Part shown: positions 47,701 through 56,678 of the stretch, in pieces
Layout: every line of letters begins with the position of its first letter
Numbering within the stretch: position 1 is the first letter of the stretch
Source: a virus
IMG/VR virus record: IMGVR_UViG_3300042934_000519
Coordinates: 1 to 64,000 of that record
Reading direction: 5' to 3' (one strand)
Length of the DNA stretch: 64,000 nucleotides
Program-made: the position numbers and the translations under genes
Notes under the pieces: model-generated
Seen by the model: the letters and a program-made list of their open reading frames with translations, nothing else
Databases searched by the model: none
What the model was told of the DNA's origin: nothing

Positions 47701-49608
47701 TTAGACAGCAGGTGGGGTCTCGCCTTCGATCTCGGTCGCAGCGTCGTTGAACGCAGCGGTCAGAGAGTCAACCAGGCCTTGCAGCGCGGTGTCGCCCGAT
47801 TCCATGCTCAGTGCCAAGGCATCGAGTTCTGGTTTCAGGGTAGCCGGGGTCACGAACTTGGCAGCTTCGGTACCGGCAGTCACTTCGGCTTGCGAAGCGG
47901 TGACGTCAGCGAAGGACTTGCCACCCAGCAATGCCGAGTCTGCTGCTTGTTCGGTTTTGCCCAGCTTGTCGTCAACGGCAGTGATCAGGGCAGCCAGTGC
48001 ATCGCCTTCCTGAGTCAGCTTGTCAGCCAGTTCCTTCAGGGTGTCGAGTGCAGTCGGAGCACCGTCAACCAACGCGCTGATTGCATCGTCTACCTTGGCT
48101 TTGAGGGCCAGAGCAGTGATGTACTTCGCATCGTCGGTACCAGCGATGGCTTCAGCCGAAGTGGCCTTTTCCAGACCGCCAGCTTCTGCCTGAGCGATGT
48201 AGGCATCCAGCGCATCCTGAACAGCCTGGATGGTTTGAACGTCGCCACCACGGATGGTCGCCAGGATTTGCTCGAGGGTCTGGCCTTCCAGCTTGCTGGA
48301 ATCGACAGCAGTACCAGTCGCAGGCAGCGCAGCGTCAGCGGTAGCCTTGGCAGCATCAGCAGTGGCTTGAGCAGCAACGGCTTTACCGTCAGCAACCTCA
48401 GCAGCGTCACCAGCCAATTGAACAGCAGCGTCCACAGCTTCGATGGAAGTGTTGTGGCCAGACAGGATGTCTTTCAGCGCTTGTGGTTCAGCACCTTCGG
48501 TCACCACGACAGGGTTGTTACCCAGATCGCTGGTTTCAGTCAGGAAGCCAGAACCGCCACCGGTGGCTTCTTCCAGCGCGGTGATACGAGCAGCCAGCGG
48601 ATCGGTGATCGCTTTGGTGGCAACGTCGGCATCAGCGATGAACTGAGCGAGGGTCTTACCGCCGAACTTCGCAGAGTCAGCAGCAGTTTCCAGTTTGCCC
48701 AGCTTGTCAGCCAGAGACGAGACGATGGCCGCAACGGCGTCGTCTTGGTCAGCCAGCTTGTCAGCCAGCTCTTTGAGGGTGTCCAAGGCTTCTGGAGCGC
48801 CATCAACGAGGGCGTTGACCGCTTGAGCCACACCGGCTTTCACACCAGCAGCGGTGACGAACTTGGCGTCGTCAGTACCGGCTTCCACTTCTTCAGCAGT
48901 GGCCTTGGCAGGGATCAGGGCTTCAACAGCGTCCAGGTCATCCTGGATACCGGCGAAGATCTGAGCGAAGGTCTGTGCGCCAACGCTGTAGCCAGCGAAG
49001 TCGTCAGTCTTCTTGACCACTTCGGAGAGGTCCACACCGCCAGTAGCGGCGTCGAGGATCTCAGCGAGGGTCTTGCCTTCCAGCTTGCTGGAGTCAGCGG
49101 CAACGCCGGTCTTGTCCAGTTTGTTACCGACCGAGGTCAGCAGCTGGTTGATGACGTCCGGGTTGTTCTGAAGCGCAGCAGCGATTTCAGCGATGGTGTC
49201 CAGGGTCTCTGGAGCAGCGCCGACCTTGCTGGCCCAGAAGGCCGCCAGGTTTGCTGGAACGAGGTAGCGGTCAACGCCAGTGGCGGTAACAGCTTCAGCG
49301 TCGGTAGCCGGAGCGTAGTTCTCGACCTTGTCCAGACCCACTTGGGCCTTGGTCACCTGATGCGGGTTATCGCGACGGGCGATGAACGCGTTCAGGATGG
49401 TTTCGAGTGCGTCGATCTCAGCGTCAGTGGCGCTGGTGATCTCTGCCTTGACCTGAGCCAAGGTTTTGCCTTCGAAGAGGCTGGAGTCAGCAGCACGCTC
49501 GGTCTTACCGAGTTTGAGGCCGAGTTGAATTTTCAGCGCAGCGTTGAAGGCCGCGATGGATTGAAGCAGTTGAGCAAGTCTTTCAGGACTCAGAGGCATG
49601 ATCTGCAC
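47701..49608 (-). CDS. Repeat-rich tail fibre protein
   Basis: 635 aa, Ala-rich, strong codon bias. The unit KLGKTEQAADSALLGGKS recurs five times in variant form at about residues 32, 162, 301, 428 and 547. A second unit, ALVDGAPxALDTLKELADKL, occurs near 266 and 512, with a weaker copy at 129. RDNPHQVTKAQVGLDKVENY (79-98) is the repeat typical of tail-fibre shafts. It probably forms a trimeric fibre. ATG 49608 or 49599 may start; the end of the next gene overlaps by 26 bases. Confidence 0.85.
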   Translation of the reverse strand: MQIMPLSPERLAQLLQSIAAFNAALKIQLGLKLGKTERAADSSLFEGKTLAQVKAEITSATDAEIDALETILNAFIARRDNPHQVTKAQVGLDKVENYAPATDAEAVTATGVDRYLVPANLAAFWASKVGAAPETLDTIAEIAAALQNNPDVINQLLTSVGNKLDKTGVAADSSKLEGKTLAEILDAATGGVDLSEVVKKTDDFAGYSVGAQTFAQIFAGIQDDLDAVEALIPAKATAEEVEAGTDDAKFVTAAGVKAGVAQAVNALVDGAPEALDTLKELADKLADQDDAVAAIVSSLADKLGKLETAADSAKFGGKTLAQFIADADVATKAITDPLAARITALEEATGGGSGFLTETSDLGNNPVVVTEGAEPQALKDILSGHNTSIEAVDAAVQLAGDAAEVADGKAVAAQATADAAKATADAALPATGTAVDSSKLEGQTLEQILATIRGGDVQTIQAVQDALDAYIAQAEAGGLEKATSAEAIAGTDDAKYITALALKAKVDDAISALVDGAPTALDTLKELADKLTQEGDALAALITAVDDKLGKTEQAADSALLGGKSFADVTASQAEVTAGTEAAKFVTPATLKPELDALALSMESGDTALQGLVDSLTAAFNDAATEIEGETPPAV

Positions 49609-50101
49609 CTTGTGGATCAGGGAGGTTGGTGTTGGAGATGTTCTCGGTCATAGCATCGAATTCCAAGGCCATCTTGGTAAACGCTGTATCTAGTTCATCA
49701 CTGAGGGTGTAGTCACCTGCTGGGCGACCGCCGAGATTGTTAGAGTCGTTAACAGTACCTGCTCTCGCCTCCGCAATGATTTCTTCTTTGGTGCTGCCGC
49801 CTAACTTCAGGGAGTTGACAGCAACATCATCGACGCCCAGCTTGTCCTTGAGAAGCTCTACCATCTGCTCAATAGTGTAGGAACCCACCTGTTCCGCGGT
49901 AACCTTGTTAGGGTTATCACGGCGTTTGGCGTACATCCCCAATACAGAGTTAAGCGTGGTACGGAACGATTTACGCCCCGTACCACCGCCGTCAAGACGA
50001 GTAGCGATCGAGATCTCGATGCTATCGTCCCCAGACAGCAGGTCCAGTTCAAGCGGATCTAGCTGAGCAATCGAGACGGTGAGGTTTTGATTGCCCATCA
50101 C
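49583..50101 (-). CDS. Fibre-associated protein
   Basis: 172 aa, upstream of and overlapping the large fibre gene by 26 bases. Contains RDNPNKVTAEQVGSYTIEQM and two degenerate copies of the fibre unit (VAVNSLKLGGSTKEEI and VNDSNNLGGRPAGDYTL). Perhaps the fibre base that joins to the tail. Role inferred. Confidence 0.72.
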   Translation of the reverse strand: MMGNQNLTVSIAQLDPLELDLLSGDDSIEISIATRLDGGGTGRKSFRTTLNSVLGMYAKRRDNPNKVTAEQVGSYTIEQMVELLKDKLGVDDVAVNSLKLGGSTKEEIIAEARAGTVNDSNNLGGRPAGDYTLSDELDTAFTKMALEFDAMTENISNTNLPDPQGADHASES

Positions 50102-50124
50102 GTTCCCCTATATTGCTGGATGGA

Positions 50125-50661
50125 TCAGTTCACCTGCGGAGCGGCTTCGCTGTCGACTGGCGCAGGCGATTCAAGGTTTCCCAGTTCCGGGTTCACCTGT
50201 TCGGCCAGCGCTGGCTTGGCAACGGTCAGTTCGACAGCCAGTTCGCCTTTGTAACCGAAAGAGCCAGTGGCTGCCTTCAGGATCACAGAAGCTTCGCCAG
50301 CAGCGAATTCTTCAACGACGATGTCGGTCTCGTCGAATTCCAGGCCGTAGCGGGTGTTCAGCGCAGCAACCACGTCAGCGGTCGAAGTGCCGGTCACAGC
50401 TTCAGCGTGGACTTTCACTTCAGTGATGCCAGCATCAGTGAAGATCTGTTCCAGGTCGAGGCGAGTGTACAGCGCGTCGTTGTCACCTTCGTAACGCTCA
50501 GGAGCGGTGTACGAAACGGTGGTGTCGTACGGCATGCCGTCAACACTTACAGGTGCTTCGAAAACGAGGTCTTCGTCAACGAAGGTAACGCCGTTTTTGG
50601 CAGCAGCGTTGATCGCAGCCAACAGCAGGCCACGACCGGATTTTGCAGCAAAAGTGCTCAT
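50125..50661 (-). CDS. Probable virion structural protein
   Basis: 178 aa, strong codon bias. Starts MSTFAAKSGRGLLLAAIN; contains an alpha/beta domain with TYGLEF-like and VEEFAAGEASVIL segments. Led by GAGGAATTC. First gene of the minus-strand fibre group. Family unknown. Confidence 0.66.
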   Translation of the reverse strand: MSTFAAKSGRGLLLAAINAAAKNGVTFVDEDLVFEAPVSVDGMPYDTTVSYTAPERYEGDNDALYTRLDLEQIFTDAGITEVKVHAEAVTGTSTADVVAALNTRYGLEFDETDIVVEEFAAGEASVILKAATGSFGYKGELAVELTVAKPALAEQVNPELGNLESPAPVDSEAAPQVN

Positions 50662-50731
50662 GTTCGAATTCCTCGTATGAACGCAGTGACATGCAGTAAA
50701 AAATTAACTGCACATAGGATAACGGCATAAA

Positions 50732-50753
50732 GCAGTGGGCCGAAGCCCACTGC
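50732..50753 (-). terminator. Intrinsic terminator with TATGCCG box (minus strand)
   Basis: On the minus strand GCAGTGGGC-TTCG-GCCCACTGC is followed by TTTATGCCG. It ends the DUF1289 gene. Confidence 0.88.
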
Positions 50754-50777
50754 AATCAGTTCAGGGTAAACCGGTCC

Positions 50778-51104
50778 CTATGCTTCCTTATATTCCGGTG
50801 CTTCCATCAAACATTTGCGGCACAGGCAGACATCTGTCGACGGAACTTCCCGGCGAGTCACGTCCATGCACCAGCACAGATTGGCGGATTTACCGTCTGC
50901 CATCGCGCAGTACGCAGGACCTGTGCACTCAGGGCAATTGTGGGTGCTCGTCTGGCCACGCAGTTGCTTCATGAGCGCCATACGGTCGTCCACAGGCTTG
51001 CTCCTCCAGTCTTTGAGTTCGGTTCGGGTACGCAGGCACCCTTTGCAGATGTTGTTGGACAGCCCACATTCACTGATGCAAGGACTGACAATAGCTTCTT
51101 TCAT
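50778..51104 (-). CDS. DUF1289 plus Cys-rich CWC domain protein
   Basis: 108 aa. Residues 7-32 (SPCISECGLSN then ICKGCLRTRTELKDW) fit DUF1289. The remainder (NCPECTGPAYCAMADGK, LCWCMD, VCLCRKCL) fits the Cys-rich CWC domain. With 13 Cys it probably binds zinc or an iron-sulfur cluster. It lies directly after the reductase gene, so a redox role with NrdJ is possible but unproven. Confidence 0.78.
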   Translation of the reverse strand: MKEAIVSPCISECGLSNNICKGCLRTRTELKDWRSKPVDDRMALMKQLRGQTSTHNCPECTGPAYCAMADGKSANLCWCMDVTRREVPSTDVCLCRKCLMEAPEYKEA

Positions 51105-51125
51105 TTACAGGCTCCGGAATAAGAA

Positions 51126-51143
51126 GGAGGCCCGAAGGCCTCC
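51126..51143 (-). terminator. Hairpin after the reductase gene
   Basis: GGAGGCC-TTCG-GGCCTCC then TTCTTATT on the minus strand. Confidence 0.75.
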
Positions 51144-51157
51144 GACTTATGGCTTAC

Positions 51158-53389
51158 TTAGAACACGATTTCGCACACACCGCCAGCGCAACCAGCCGCG
51201 CCCATGGTGTCAACTTCGGTGTAGACCTGTTGGTTCAGTTCCACGGCGAAGTCAATCGCTTTGAGGTCACGAGTGATCGCTTCCCATTTGTGCAGGTTGT
51301 GCACGTCTTTGAGGCAGTAGGTCATCTTCAACTTATCGCCACCGAAATGGTTCTCGGCGAACTTGTTGGCACGACGTACCCAGTCACGCTTCAGGAGGTC
51401 CGCAGAGTTGTCTTCGCTCAGCGGGGCAGCGTTACCCAAGGCCGTAGAGCAAGCGCGCCACAGGTCGTCGTTGAAGGCGTGGCAGCCATCGACGATCAGG
51501 CCCGAGGCGAACATGGTCGCCGAGCCGTACATTTCCAGCAGCTGCTCTGGCGTGAAGACTTCGGTGAACGGAGCCTGCACGTAGTCGCGATCGCCCGAGG
51601 TGCCCAGCAAGCTGATGCCTGCGAAGAACTGACGGTTGTCGAAGATGTACTGTTCCACTTCAGCCCAATCGTCCACCGAGATGGTGTTGGAGATGTTGTG
51701 GCTCAGCCAGTCAGTGACGCAGTGCTCTGGGTTACGACCTTCGTTGATCCAGACTTCCTGAGCCTTCTTGACGAACTCCAGCTGCTTCTTGCCGTACAGG
51801 TCGGACTTGAAGATACTGCCTTCGTTGGCCACGATCGGGAACGAGATGACGACGTCGGTACCACTTGGGTTCCAGCGCGACAGCTCGGACATTTTCGGGT
51901 TGGCTTTCTCGATCAACTGAGTGACCGCATCCTGGTTGGTCATCTGCACGTTACGGAAGTAACGCTTGGCGTGGTCGCCATGGATACCCGAAGCGCAGCC
52001 CAACAACACCGAGGCATTGCCCGATGGCTTGCAGGTGGTGGTACGCGCTGCTGGCTTGATGCCGATCAGTGCAGCCACTTGCTTGTTGATCTTGCGGACC
52101 AGGTGCGCAGCATCACGCATGTTGTCTTCGTTGAACAGCACGTCCGGGTTGGTCATCCAACCGGTGATCGAGACGCCCAGCAGGGCTTCACGTTCGGTGA
52201 TGTCCGCCGAAGCTTGGTCCAGGTAGCTGAAGTTGGTGTAGCCCGCTTGCAGGGTACCGAGAATGGCACCGGCCTTGGAGGCGTACATCAGCTTCTCACG
52301 GGTGTCACAGAACGCACCGTTGGTTTCGGTCAGGTTGCACTTCTGGAAGCCCGAACGGCCGTCTTCGGTGTAACCACGCAGGCCGATCTCAACGCACGGG
52401 TTGAACAGCGCGTCAGCGTCGTCAGCGAAGATGAAGCCCGGCTCACCGAACTCTTTGGTGCGCTTCATGATGCTGGCCCATTCATCACGGGTCAGTTCAT
52501 CGCGGATCACCAGCACGGAGTTGTTGGAACGGCCACGCTGGGCGTTCTCTTCGTACCAGGCGCCCGTCTTGGCATTCATCATCTCTTCGTCGTCTTTGCC
52601 GAAGAGGGCGATGCAAGCAGCGCGACGGATACCGCCGGACAGAACAGCGTCAGCCATGTGCATAACGAAGTCGTAAGCGACGATCGAACGCATGTCGACA
52701 GTGCCGTCTACGTCTTTGGTTTCACGCTCGAGCAGCTTGCGGCACTGTTCCAGCGAACGCACGAGGCCATCAGGACCTGGGGCTTTGAAGCCGCCGGAGA
52801 TCATGGCACCACGAGGACGGATCTGGCTCACGTCGAAGTGAACAGTCTTGCCTTCGTATTCAGGGAACTCACCGCCACCGACGAAGTAGGACGCCAGCAG
52901 CACACCGAACGCGTCAGACCAACCTTCGATCGAATCCGGGACGGTATAGCTCATCACGTCAGTACGGCTCACAGGCGCGATTGCAGGCAGCTTGGCGACG
53001 TGTTGCTTTTGTACGGAGAAGCCAACGCCGCAACCACACAGCAGCAGGTACATGGCTTCCTGGAAGAAACGTGGACGGTCGACGTAGGACGCCGAGCAGT
53101 TGTACAGACGCGATTCGTGCTTGAAGATTTGCTCGCCACCGAATTGCAGGGCGCGTTGGCTGCCCAGTACTGCTTTCTCTTTGTACGCTTTCTCTGCGAA
53201 GGCAATGGCCTCCTCCAGCTCAGGACTCATGACATGCGCGTACTTTTGACGGTGCATGTTCATCACGCGCTCTACCGAGCCGTTCCAGTCCTCGTAACGC
53301 CCGATTGCATCATCCCAACGCGAGTAGCCCATGAAGAACTTTGAGTCGGCAAGCATGTTCTTCGCGGTGGTGACGGTTTCGTTGTTCAT
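51158..53389 (-). CDS. nrdJ: Adenosylcobalamin-dependent ribonucleotide reductase (class II)
   Basis: 743 aa, the length of monomeric class II reductases. It turns ribonucleotides into deoxyribonucleotides using vitamin B12 and no oxygen. Key residues: C98 (LYNCSAS) and C351 (FQKCNLTETN) as the redox pair, C332 and E334 in NPCVEIGL (thiyl radical site), and C734/C739 in the C-terminal GCAGGVCEIVF that regenerates the active site. The B12 itself must come from the host or medium. Strong codon bias suggests high expression. Confidence 0.93.
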   Translation of the reverse strand: MNNETVTTAKNMLADSKFFMGYSRWDDAIGRYEDWNGSVERVMNMHRQKYAHVMSPELEEAIAFAEKAYKEKAVLGSQRALQFGGEQIFKHESRLYNCSASYVDRPRFFQEAMYLLLCGCGVGFSVQKQHVAKLPAIAPVSRTDVMSYTVPDSIEGWSDAFGVLLASYFVGGGEFPEYEGKTVHFDVSQIRPRGAMISGGFKAPGPDGLVRSLEQCRKLLERETKDVDGTVDMRSIVAYDFVMHMADAVLSGGIRRAACIALFGKDDEEMMNAKTGAWYEENAQRGRSNNSVLVIRDELTRDEWASIMKRTKEFGEPGFIFADDADALFNPCVEIGLRGYTEDGRSGFQKCNLTETNGAFCDTREKLMYASKAGAILGTLQAGYTNFSYLDQASADITEREALLGVSITGWMTNPDVLFNEDNMRDAAHLVRKINKQVAALIGIKPAARTTTCKPSGNASVLLGCASGIHGDHAKRYFRNVQMTNQDAVTQLIEKANPKMSELSRWNPSGTDVVISFPIVANEGSIFKSDLYGKKQLEFVKKAQEVWINEGRNPEHCVTDWLSHNISNTISVDDWAEVEQYIFDNRQFFAGISLLGTSGDRDYVQAPFTEVFTPEQLLEMYGSATMFASGLIVDGCHAFNDDLWRACSTALGNAAPLSEDNSADLLKRDWVRRANKFAENHFGGDKLKMTYCLKDVHNLHKWEAITRDLKAIDFAVELNQQVYTEVDTMGAAGCAGGVCEIVF

Positions 53390-53535
53390 TCAATGACTCC
53401 AGTGTCGTGACCCCTAAGGTTGGCTTGAAAGGGGTTGATTATTTACTTCAGCACATAATTAGACCCCATCCAGTTCCTAAAAAACCGATGGCTCAAAATC
53501 CTGCATTTATGAGTCATTCCACTATTTTTGGGTCC

Positions 53536-53556
53536 TACATTACTGCCCTGTATGAA
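53536..53556 (+). promoter_or_regulatory. Candidate phage promoter (TACATTA class)
   Basis: TACATTACTGCCCTGTATGA, 73 bases before the gene at 53609, in the divergent gap after nrdJ. A 62-codon frame across this gap is not considered a gene. Confidence 0.5.
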
Positions 53557-53608
53557 GCAGTAAAATATAAAGCTGCTAGACTATTTTCTGATTAACCAAG
53601 GGGCTGTC

Positions 53609-54019
53609 ATGATGACTCTAATACCGAAGTGGATTCGTGTCATACAAGAAAACAACCGTAAACGCCGTGAGGTGTTCTACCGTTGCCAAGAGAACTACGC
53701 ATTACTTGAGCCTGTAGCGCTCAAGCTAGCCGAGTGGCCTAAGCTGACACTTGACGACCTGCAAGCGTCCATCGTAGCCATGCGCGCCAGTTACCTGCTG
53801 TTGCTGGCTGACAAGATGTGCTACCTCGCCACCCTTCACTTCATGGGCGTATGGGAGAACCTCTTCTATACTCCTGAGGTCAGTCGTCAACAACGCACGT
53901 TGGACGGGCTGGAAAAAGCTTTGGACGACATGATCAAGTCGACCATCAATACCACTGCATTTCTCAAGAAGTACCGAGGGACCGGGATACTGCCCAGTGC
54001 CTTCGAAGGACAGGCGTGA
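53609..54019 (+). CDS. Hypothetical helical protein
   Basis: 136 aa. AAGGGG precedes two ATGs (53609, 53612). All-helical by composition (VALKLAEWPKLTLDDLQAS, ASYLLLLADKMCYLATLHF). Starts the run leading to dcd. Family unknown. Confidence 0.68.
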   Translation: MMTLIPKWIRVIQENNRKRREVFYRCQENYALLEPVALKLAEWPKLTLDDLQASIVAMRASYLLLLADKMCYLATLHFMGVWENLFYTPEVSRQQRTLDGLEKALDDMIKSTINTTAFLKKYRGTGILPSAFEGQA

Positions 54020-54020
54020 T

Positions 54021-54329
54021 ATGGAAACCTTTGCCGTTCACAAAGTGGACGATAACCTTGTGGTCAGTATCACCAAGCTACCCGGCTTTGGGAAGTTAGG
54101 GACCGCAACCGTGTGCTTGGGTGACAAAACCAAGCAGTACATCGAATTGTATTATGCAGGGGGGTTCTTCAAAAGAAACCCTGACGACGCAGTTATGAAG
54201 AAGGTGACCGATCAGGTGGTCACTATCGCTCAGAACTACGTCAACCGACGCAAGATCCCTGGGCGGGTCATCAGCGTTTCCTTTACATCTGTCTTAAGGC
54301 CAGTCAAAGAACATGAGCATCAAATCTGA
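54021..54329 (+). CDS. Small hypothetical protein
   Basis: 102 aa from ATG 54021, with GAAGGACAGG upstream. Beta-rich ([20 protein letters not shown]). Its last 17 bases overlap dcd. Family unknown. Confidence 0.66.
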   Translation: METFAVHKVDDNLVVSITKLPGFGKLGTATVCLGDKTKQYIELYYAGGFFKRNPDDAVMKKVTDQVVTIAQNYVNRRKIPGRVISVSFTSVLRPVKEHEHQI

Positions 54330-55047
54330 TCGTTACATCATTCGCAAGTCCATGGTGCCGTCTCACCGTGTGTCGGTTGAGAACCAATTCACTGGCTGGG
54401 CGTGGAGCTGCTTGGGCGAATGCCCGGAAGGTGATACCAACACCTGCTCTGAGGGCGTGGTGAAGAACTTCACCCGTGTCAACGAAAGCGACCTCGCTGT
54501 GTTCCATCTCGAGAACCCGTGGTTCCCGATGATCGACCACTTCGAAGCCAAGCAGGTGCGCAGCAAAGTAGACGAGAAAGTCGTCTCCTACGGGACTTCC
54601 AGCTATGGCTACGACGTGCGTTGCGCTGACGAGTTCAAGGTCTTCACCAATATCCACTCGGCAATGGTTGACCCGAAGAACTTCGATCCCAACTGCTTCG
54701 TCGACGTCAAAGGTCCCAAGTGCATCATCCCGCCGAACTCCTTCGCGCTGGCCCGTACCGTCGAGTGGTTCAAGATCCCTCGCAACGTACTGACCATCTG
54801 CCTAGGCAAGAGCACCTACGCTCGCTGCGGTATCATCGTGAACGTCACTCCACTCGAGCCTGAGTGGGAAGGTCACGTGACGCTGGAGTTCAGCAACACG
54901 ACCCCACTACCAGCCGTGATCTACGCCAACGAAGGCGTGGCTCAGATGCTGTTCCTTGAGTCCGATGAAGACTGCCTCACCTCCTACAAGGACCGTGACG
55001 GCAAGTACCAGGGCCAAAGCGGTGTCGTCGTTCCCCGCATGAAGTAA
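54313..55047 (+). CDS. dcd: dCTP deaminase
   Basis: 244 aa. It converts dCTP to dUTP, feeding dTTP synthesis. Matching motifs: SSYGYDVR (96-103), [11 protein letters not shown] (164-174) and HVTLEFSN (188-195) with catalytic Glu192, then NEGVAQMLF (207-215). Bacterial Dcd is about 190 aa; the extra 50-60 residues at the N-terminus hold three Cys and may be a separate small domain. With NrdJ and DHFR it completes a nucleotide set. Confidence 0.9.
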   Translation: MSIKSDRYIIRKSMVPSHRVSVENQFTGWAWSCLGECPEGDTNTCSEGVVKNFTRVNESDLAVFHLENPWFPMIDHFEAKQVRSKVDEKVVSYGTSSYGYDVRCADEFKVFTNIHSAMVDPKNFDPNCFVDVKGPKCIIPPNSFALARTVEWFKIPRNVLTICLGKSTYARCGIIVNVTPLEPEWEGHVTLEFSNTTPLPAVIYANEGVAQMLFLESDEDCLTSYKDRDGKYQGQSGVVVPRMK

Positions 55048-55115
55048 CACCCACCCCTATTCCGGGACACTTACGTCCCTGAAGTAACGCCACACTACGT
55101 GGCCGGAGATACACC

Positions 55116-55625
55116 ATGAAAGACAATCAACACGACAACCCAATCAACGCCATCAAGGAACAAGAGATCATTACCGGAGGTAATGGCGGTCGTGATGGTC
55201 GGGGACCGTTACTTGTGCCCAGCAACCTCGACGCGATGCGTCGGCAGATGCAAGAAAGTCAGTCCCGTGAGCTGTTCCGTCCGTTTCTGGTGCGCTCTAT
55301 CTACAGTCACTTGGTAGGTAAGGCGTTCCTGGGTCACACGACCACGTACGAGGCGATTGCCAACGAGTTTGGTCTCCCTAACAAGGGTAACCAGCTCGGA
55401 AGCACCCTGTCGCCTCTGCTGGCGGACATCTACCACTTTTGTCGGAAGAACCAGCAACCTCACTTGACTGCAATTGTTGTACGCAAGTCGGGCGAGGACA
55501 AGGACCTTCCCGGTAAAGGGTTCTGGGACCTGTACAACGCGGTTGATGATCGTCATGAGCGCCGCATCATGACCAAGGACTTGCAGAAGCAGGTCTTTGC
55601 TTATTGGGGCCAGCTGGGTCAGTAA
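55116..55625 (+). CDS. Hypothetical protein with winged-helix-like core
   Basis: 169 aa. Disordered first 45 residues, then GHTTTYEAIANEFGLPNKGN and a conserved-looking end TAIVVRK..G..LPGKGFW. The T-Y-x-x-I-A helix resembles the DNA-binding part of alkyltransferase-like proteins, but the PCHR site is missing. Family unsure. Confidence 0.66.
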   Translation: MKDNQHDNPINAIKEQEIITGGNGGRDGRGPLLVPSNLDAMRRQMQESQSRELFRPFLVRSIYSHLVGKAFLGHTTTYEAIANEFGLPNKGNQLGSTLSPLLADIYHFCRKNQQPHLTAIVVRKSGEDKDLPGKGFWDLYNAVDDRHERRIMTKDLQKQVFAYWGQLGQ

Positions 55626-55633
55626 GTTCCAAA

Positions 55634-55657
55634 GGTGCATGGGGTTTCCCATGCACC
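55634..55657 (+). terminator. Intrinsic terminator
   Basis: GGTGCATGGG-GTTT-CCCATGCACC then TCTTTATT. Confidence 0.85.
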
Positions 55658-55679
55658 TCTTTATTCGTTAGGAGTACCC

Positions 55680-56675
55680 ATGACCATTTCACAAGACACC
55701 GTAGTGCTGTACCACCGTGGTTGTAACGATGGTATCGCCGCAGCGTGGGCTGCACACGAGGTGCTGGGTGACAGTGCTATTTACCTGCCGTACCAATACA
55801 ACGATCCTCTGCCGGATGCCTGCAAGGGCCGTCACGTGATCCTGGTGGACTTGTCCTTTACCATGGCTCAGATTCATGACCATGCGTACAGTGGCGAAGT
55901 CCTGTCCTTGATGATCATCGACCACCACAAGTCGGCGATCAAGCAACTCCAGAACATCCCGAACGTCAGCAACTACTCGGACTACCTGAACTTCCGCGAT
56001 CACAGCGTGGAGTACAAGGTGTGGATCTTTGCTGACACGCAGCATTCCGGTGCGGTGTTATCGTGGGCGTTCTTCAACAACAAGCCTGCCAACGAAGGCT
56101 TTGCGTGGAACAAAGACATTCCGCTGATCCTTCAGTACATCGAAGACTACGACCTGTGGAAGAAGAAGATGGACAACACCATGGCCATCAATGCATGGCT
56201 GGTTAACGGCGAGCTGTCCATTGAACGCTTTGCGAGCATGCTGCGCACGGACGGCACACCTCGCCTGAACATCGTGGAGACCGGCAATGCGCTGTTGACC
56301 TACGATGCCAAGATCGAGCGTCATGTGCTGCGCGAGTACGTGCAGTTTGTGGAGTACAACGGTCAGAAGGTCCCGTTGGTCAACGCCCCTCACCACCTGC
56401 GCAACAGCCTCGGCGAGAAGCTGGGTCGTAAGTACCCGTTCGTGATCCTCTACACGGAACGCGATGGTAAGACGATCTACAGCCTGCGCTCTGTGAAGGG
56501 TCAAGGCGAGGACGTCTCGGTGATCGCTGAGCAGTTCGGCGGCGGAGGTCATGCGGAAGCCGCAGCCTTCTCCATTCCTCACACTCCACTCGATCTGTAC
56601 AAGCACCAAGCACTGCTCAAGAAGCCTTCCTTCCTGGAACGCCTCAAAGCCGCGTGGGCTGTGCTCAAGGGGTAA
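55680..56675 (+). CDS. DHH/DHHA1 phosphoesterase
   Basis: 331 aa from ATG 55680 (AGGAG upstream). N-terminal DHH domain with YHRGCNDGIAAAW (D17), VILVDLSF (D57) and IIDHHKS (D81-H82-H83); C-terminal DHHA1 motif GGGGHAEAAAF (287-297). These use Mn2+ to cleave phosphodiesters in single-stranded DNA, short RNA or cyclic dinucleotides. Lengths and motifs are nearer to oligoribonuclease (Nrn) types than to full RecJ. An action on cyclic-nucleotide defence signals is possible but unproven. Confidence 0.85.
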   Translation: MTISQDTVVLYHRGCNDGIAAAWAAHEVLGDSAIYLPYQYNDPLPDACKGRHVILVDLSFTMAQIHDHAYSGEVLSLMIIDHHKSAIKQLQNIPNVSNYSDYLNFRDHSVEYKVWIFADTQHSGAVLSWAFFNNKPANEGFAWNKDIPLILQYIEDYDLWKKKMDNTMAINAWLVNGELSIERFASMLRTDGTPRLNIVETGNALLTYDAKIERHVLREYVQFVEYNGQKVPLVNAPHHLRNSLGEKLGRKYPFVILYTERDGKTIYSLRSVKGQGEDVSVIAEQFGGGGHAEAAAFSIPHTPLDLYKHQALLKKPSFLERLKAAWAVLKG

Positions 56676-56678
56676 ACC

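Noticed and set aside
47680-49653. 657-codon plus-strand frame opposite the fibre gene
   Set aside because: Ser/Gly/Val-rich mirror of a repetitive, codon-biased fibre gene; the minus strand shows known fibre repeats and terminator placement.
51149-53344. 731-codon plus-strand frame opposite nrdJ
   Set aside because: Mirror frame of a clearly identified reductase.
53407-53595. 62-codon frame in the gap after nrdJ
   Set aside because: No ribosome site, A/T-rich non-coding character, and it contains the TACATTA-type promoter motif at 53536.
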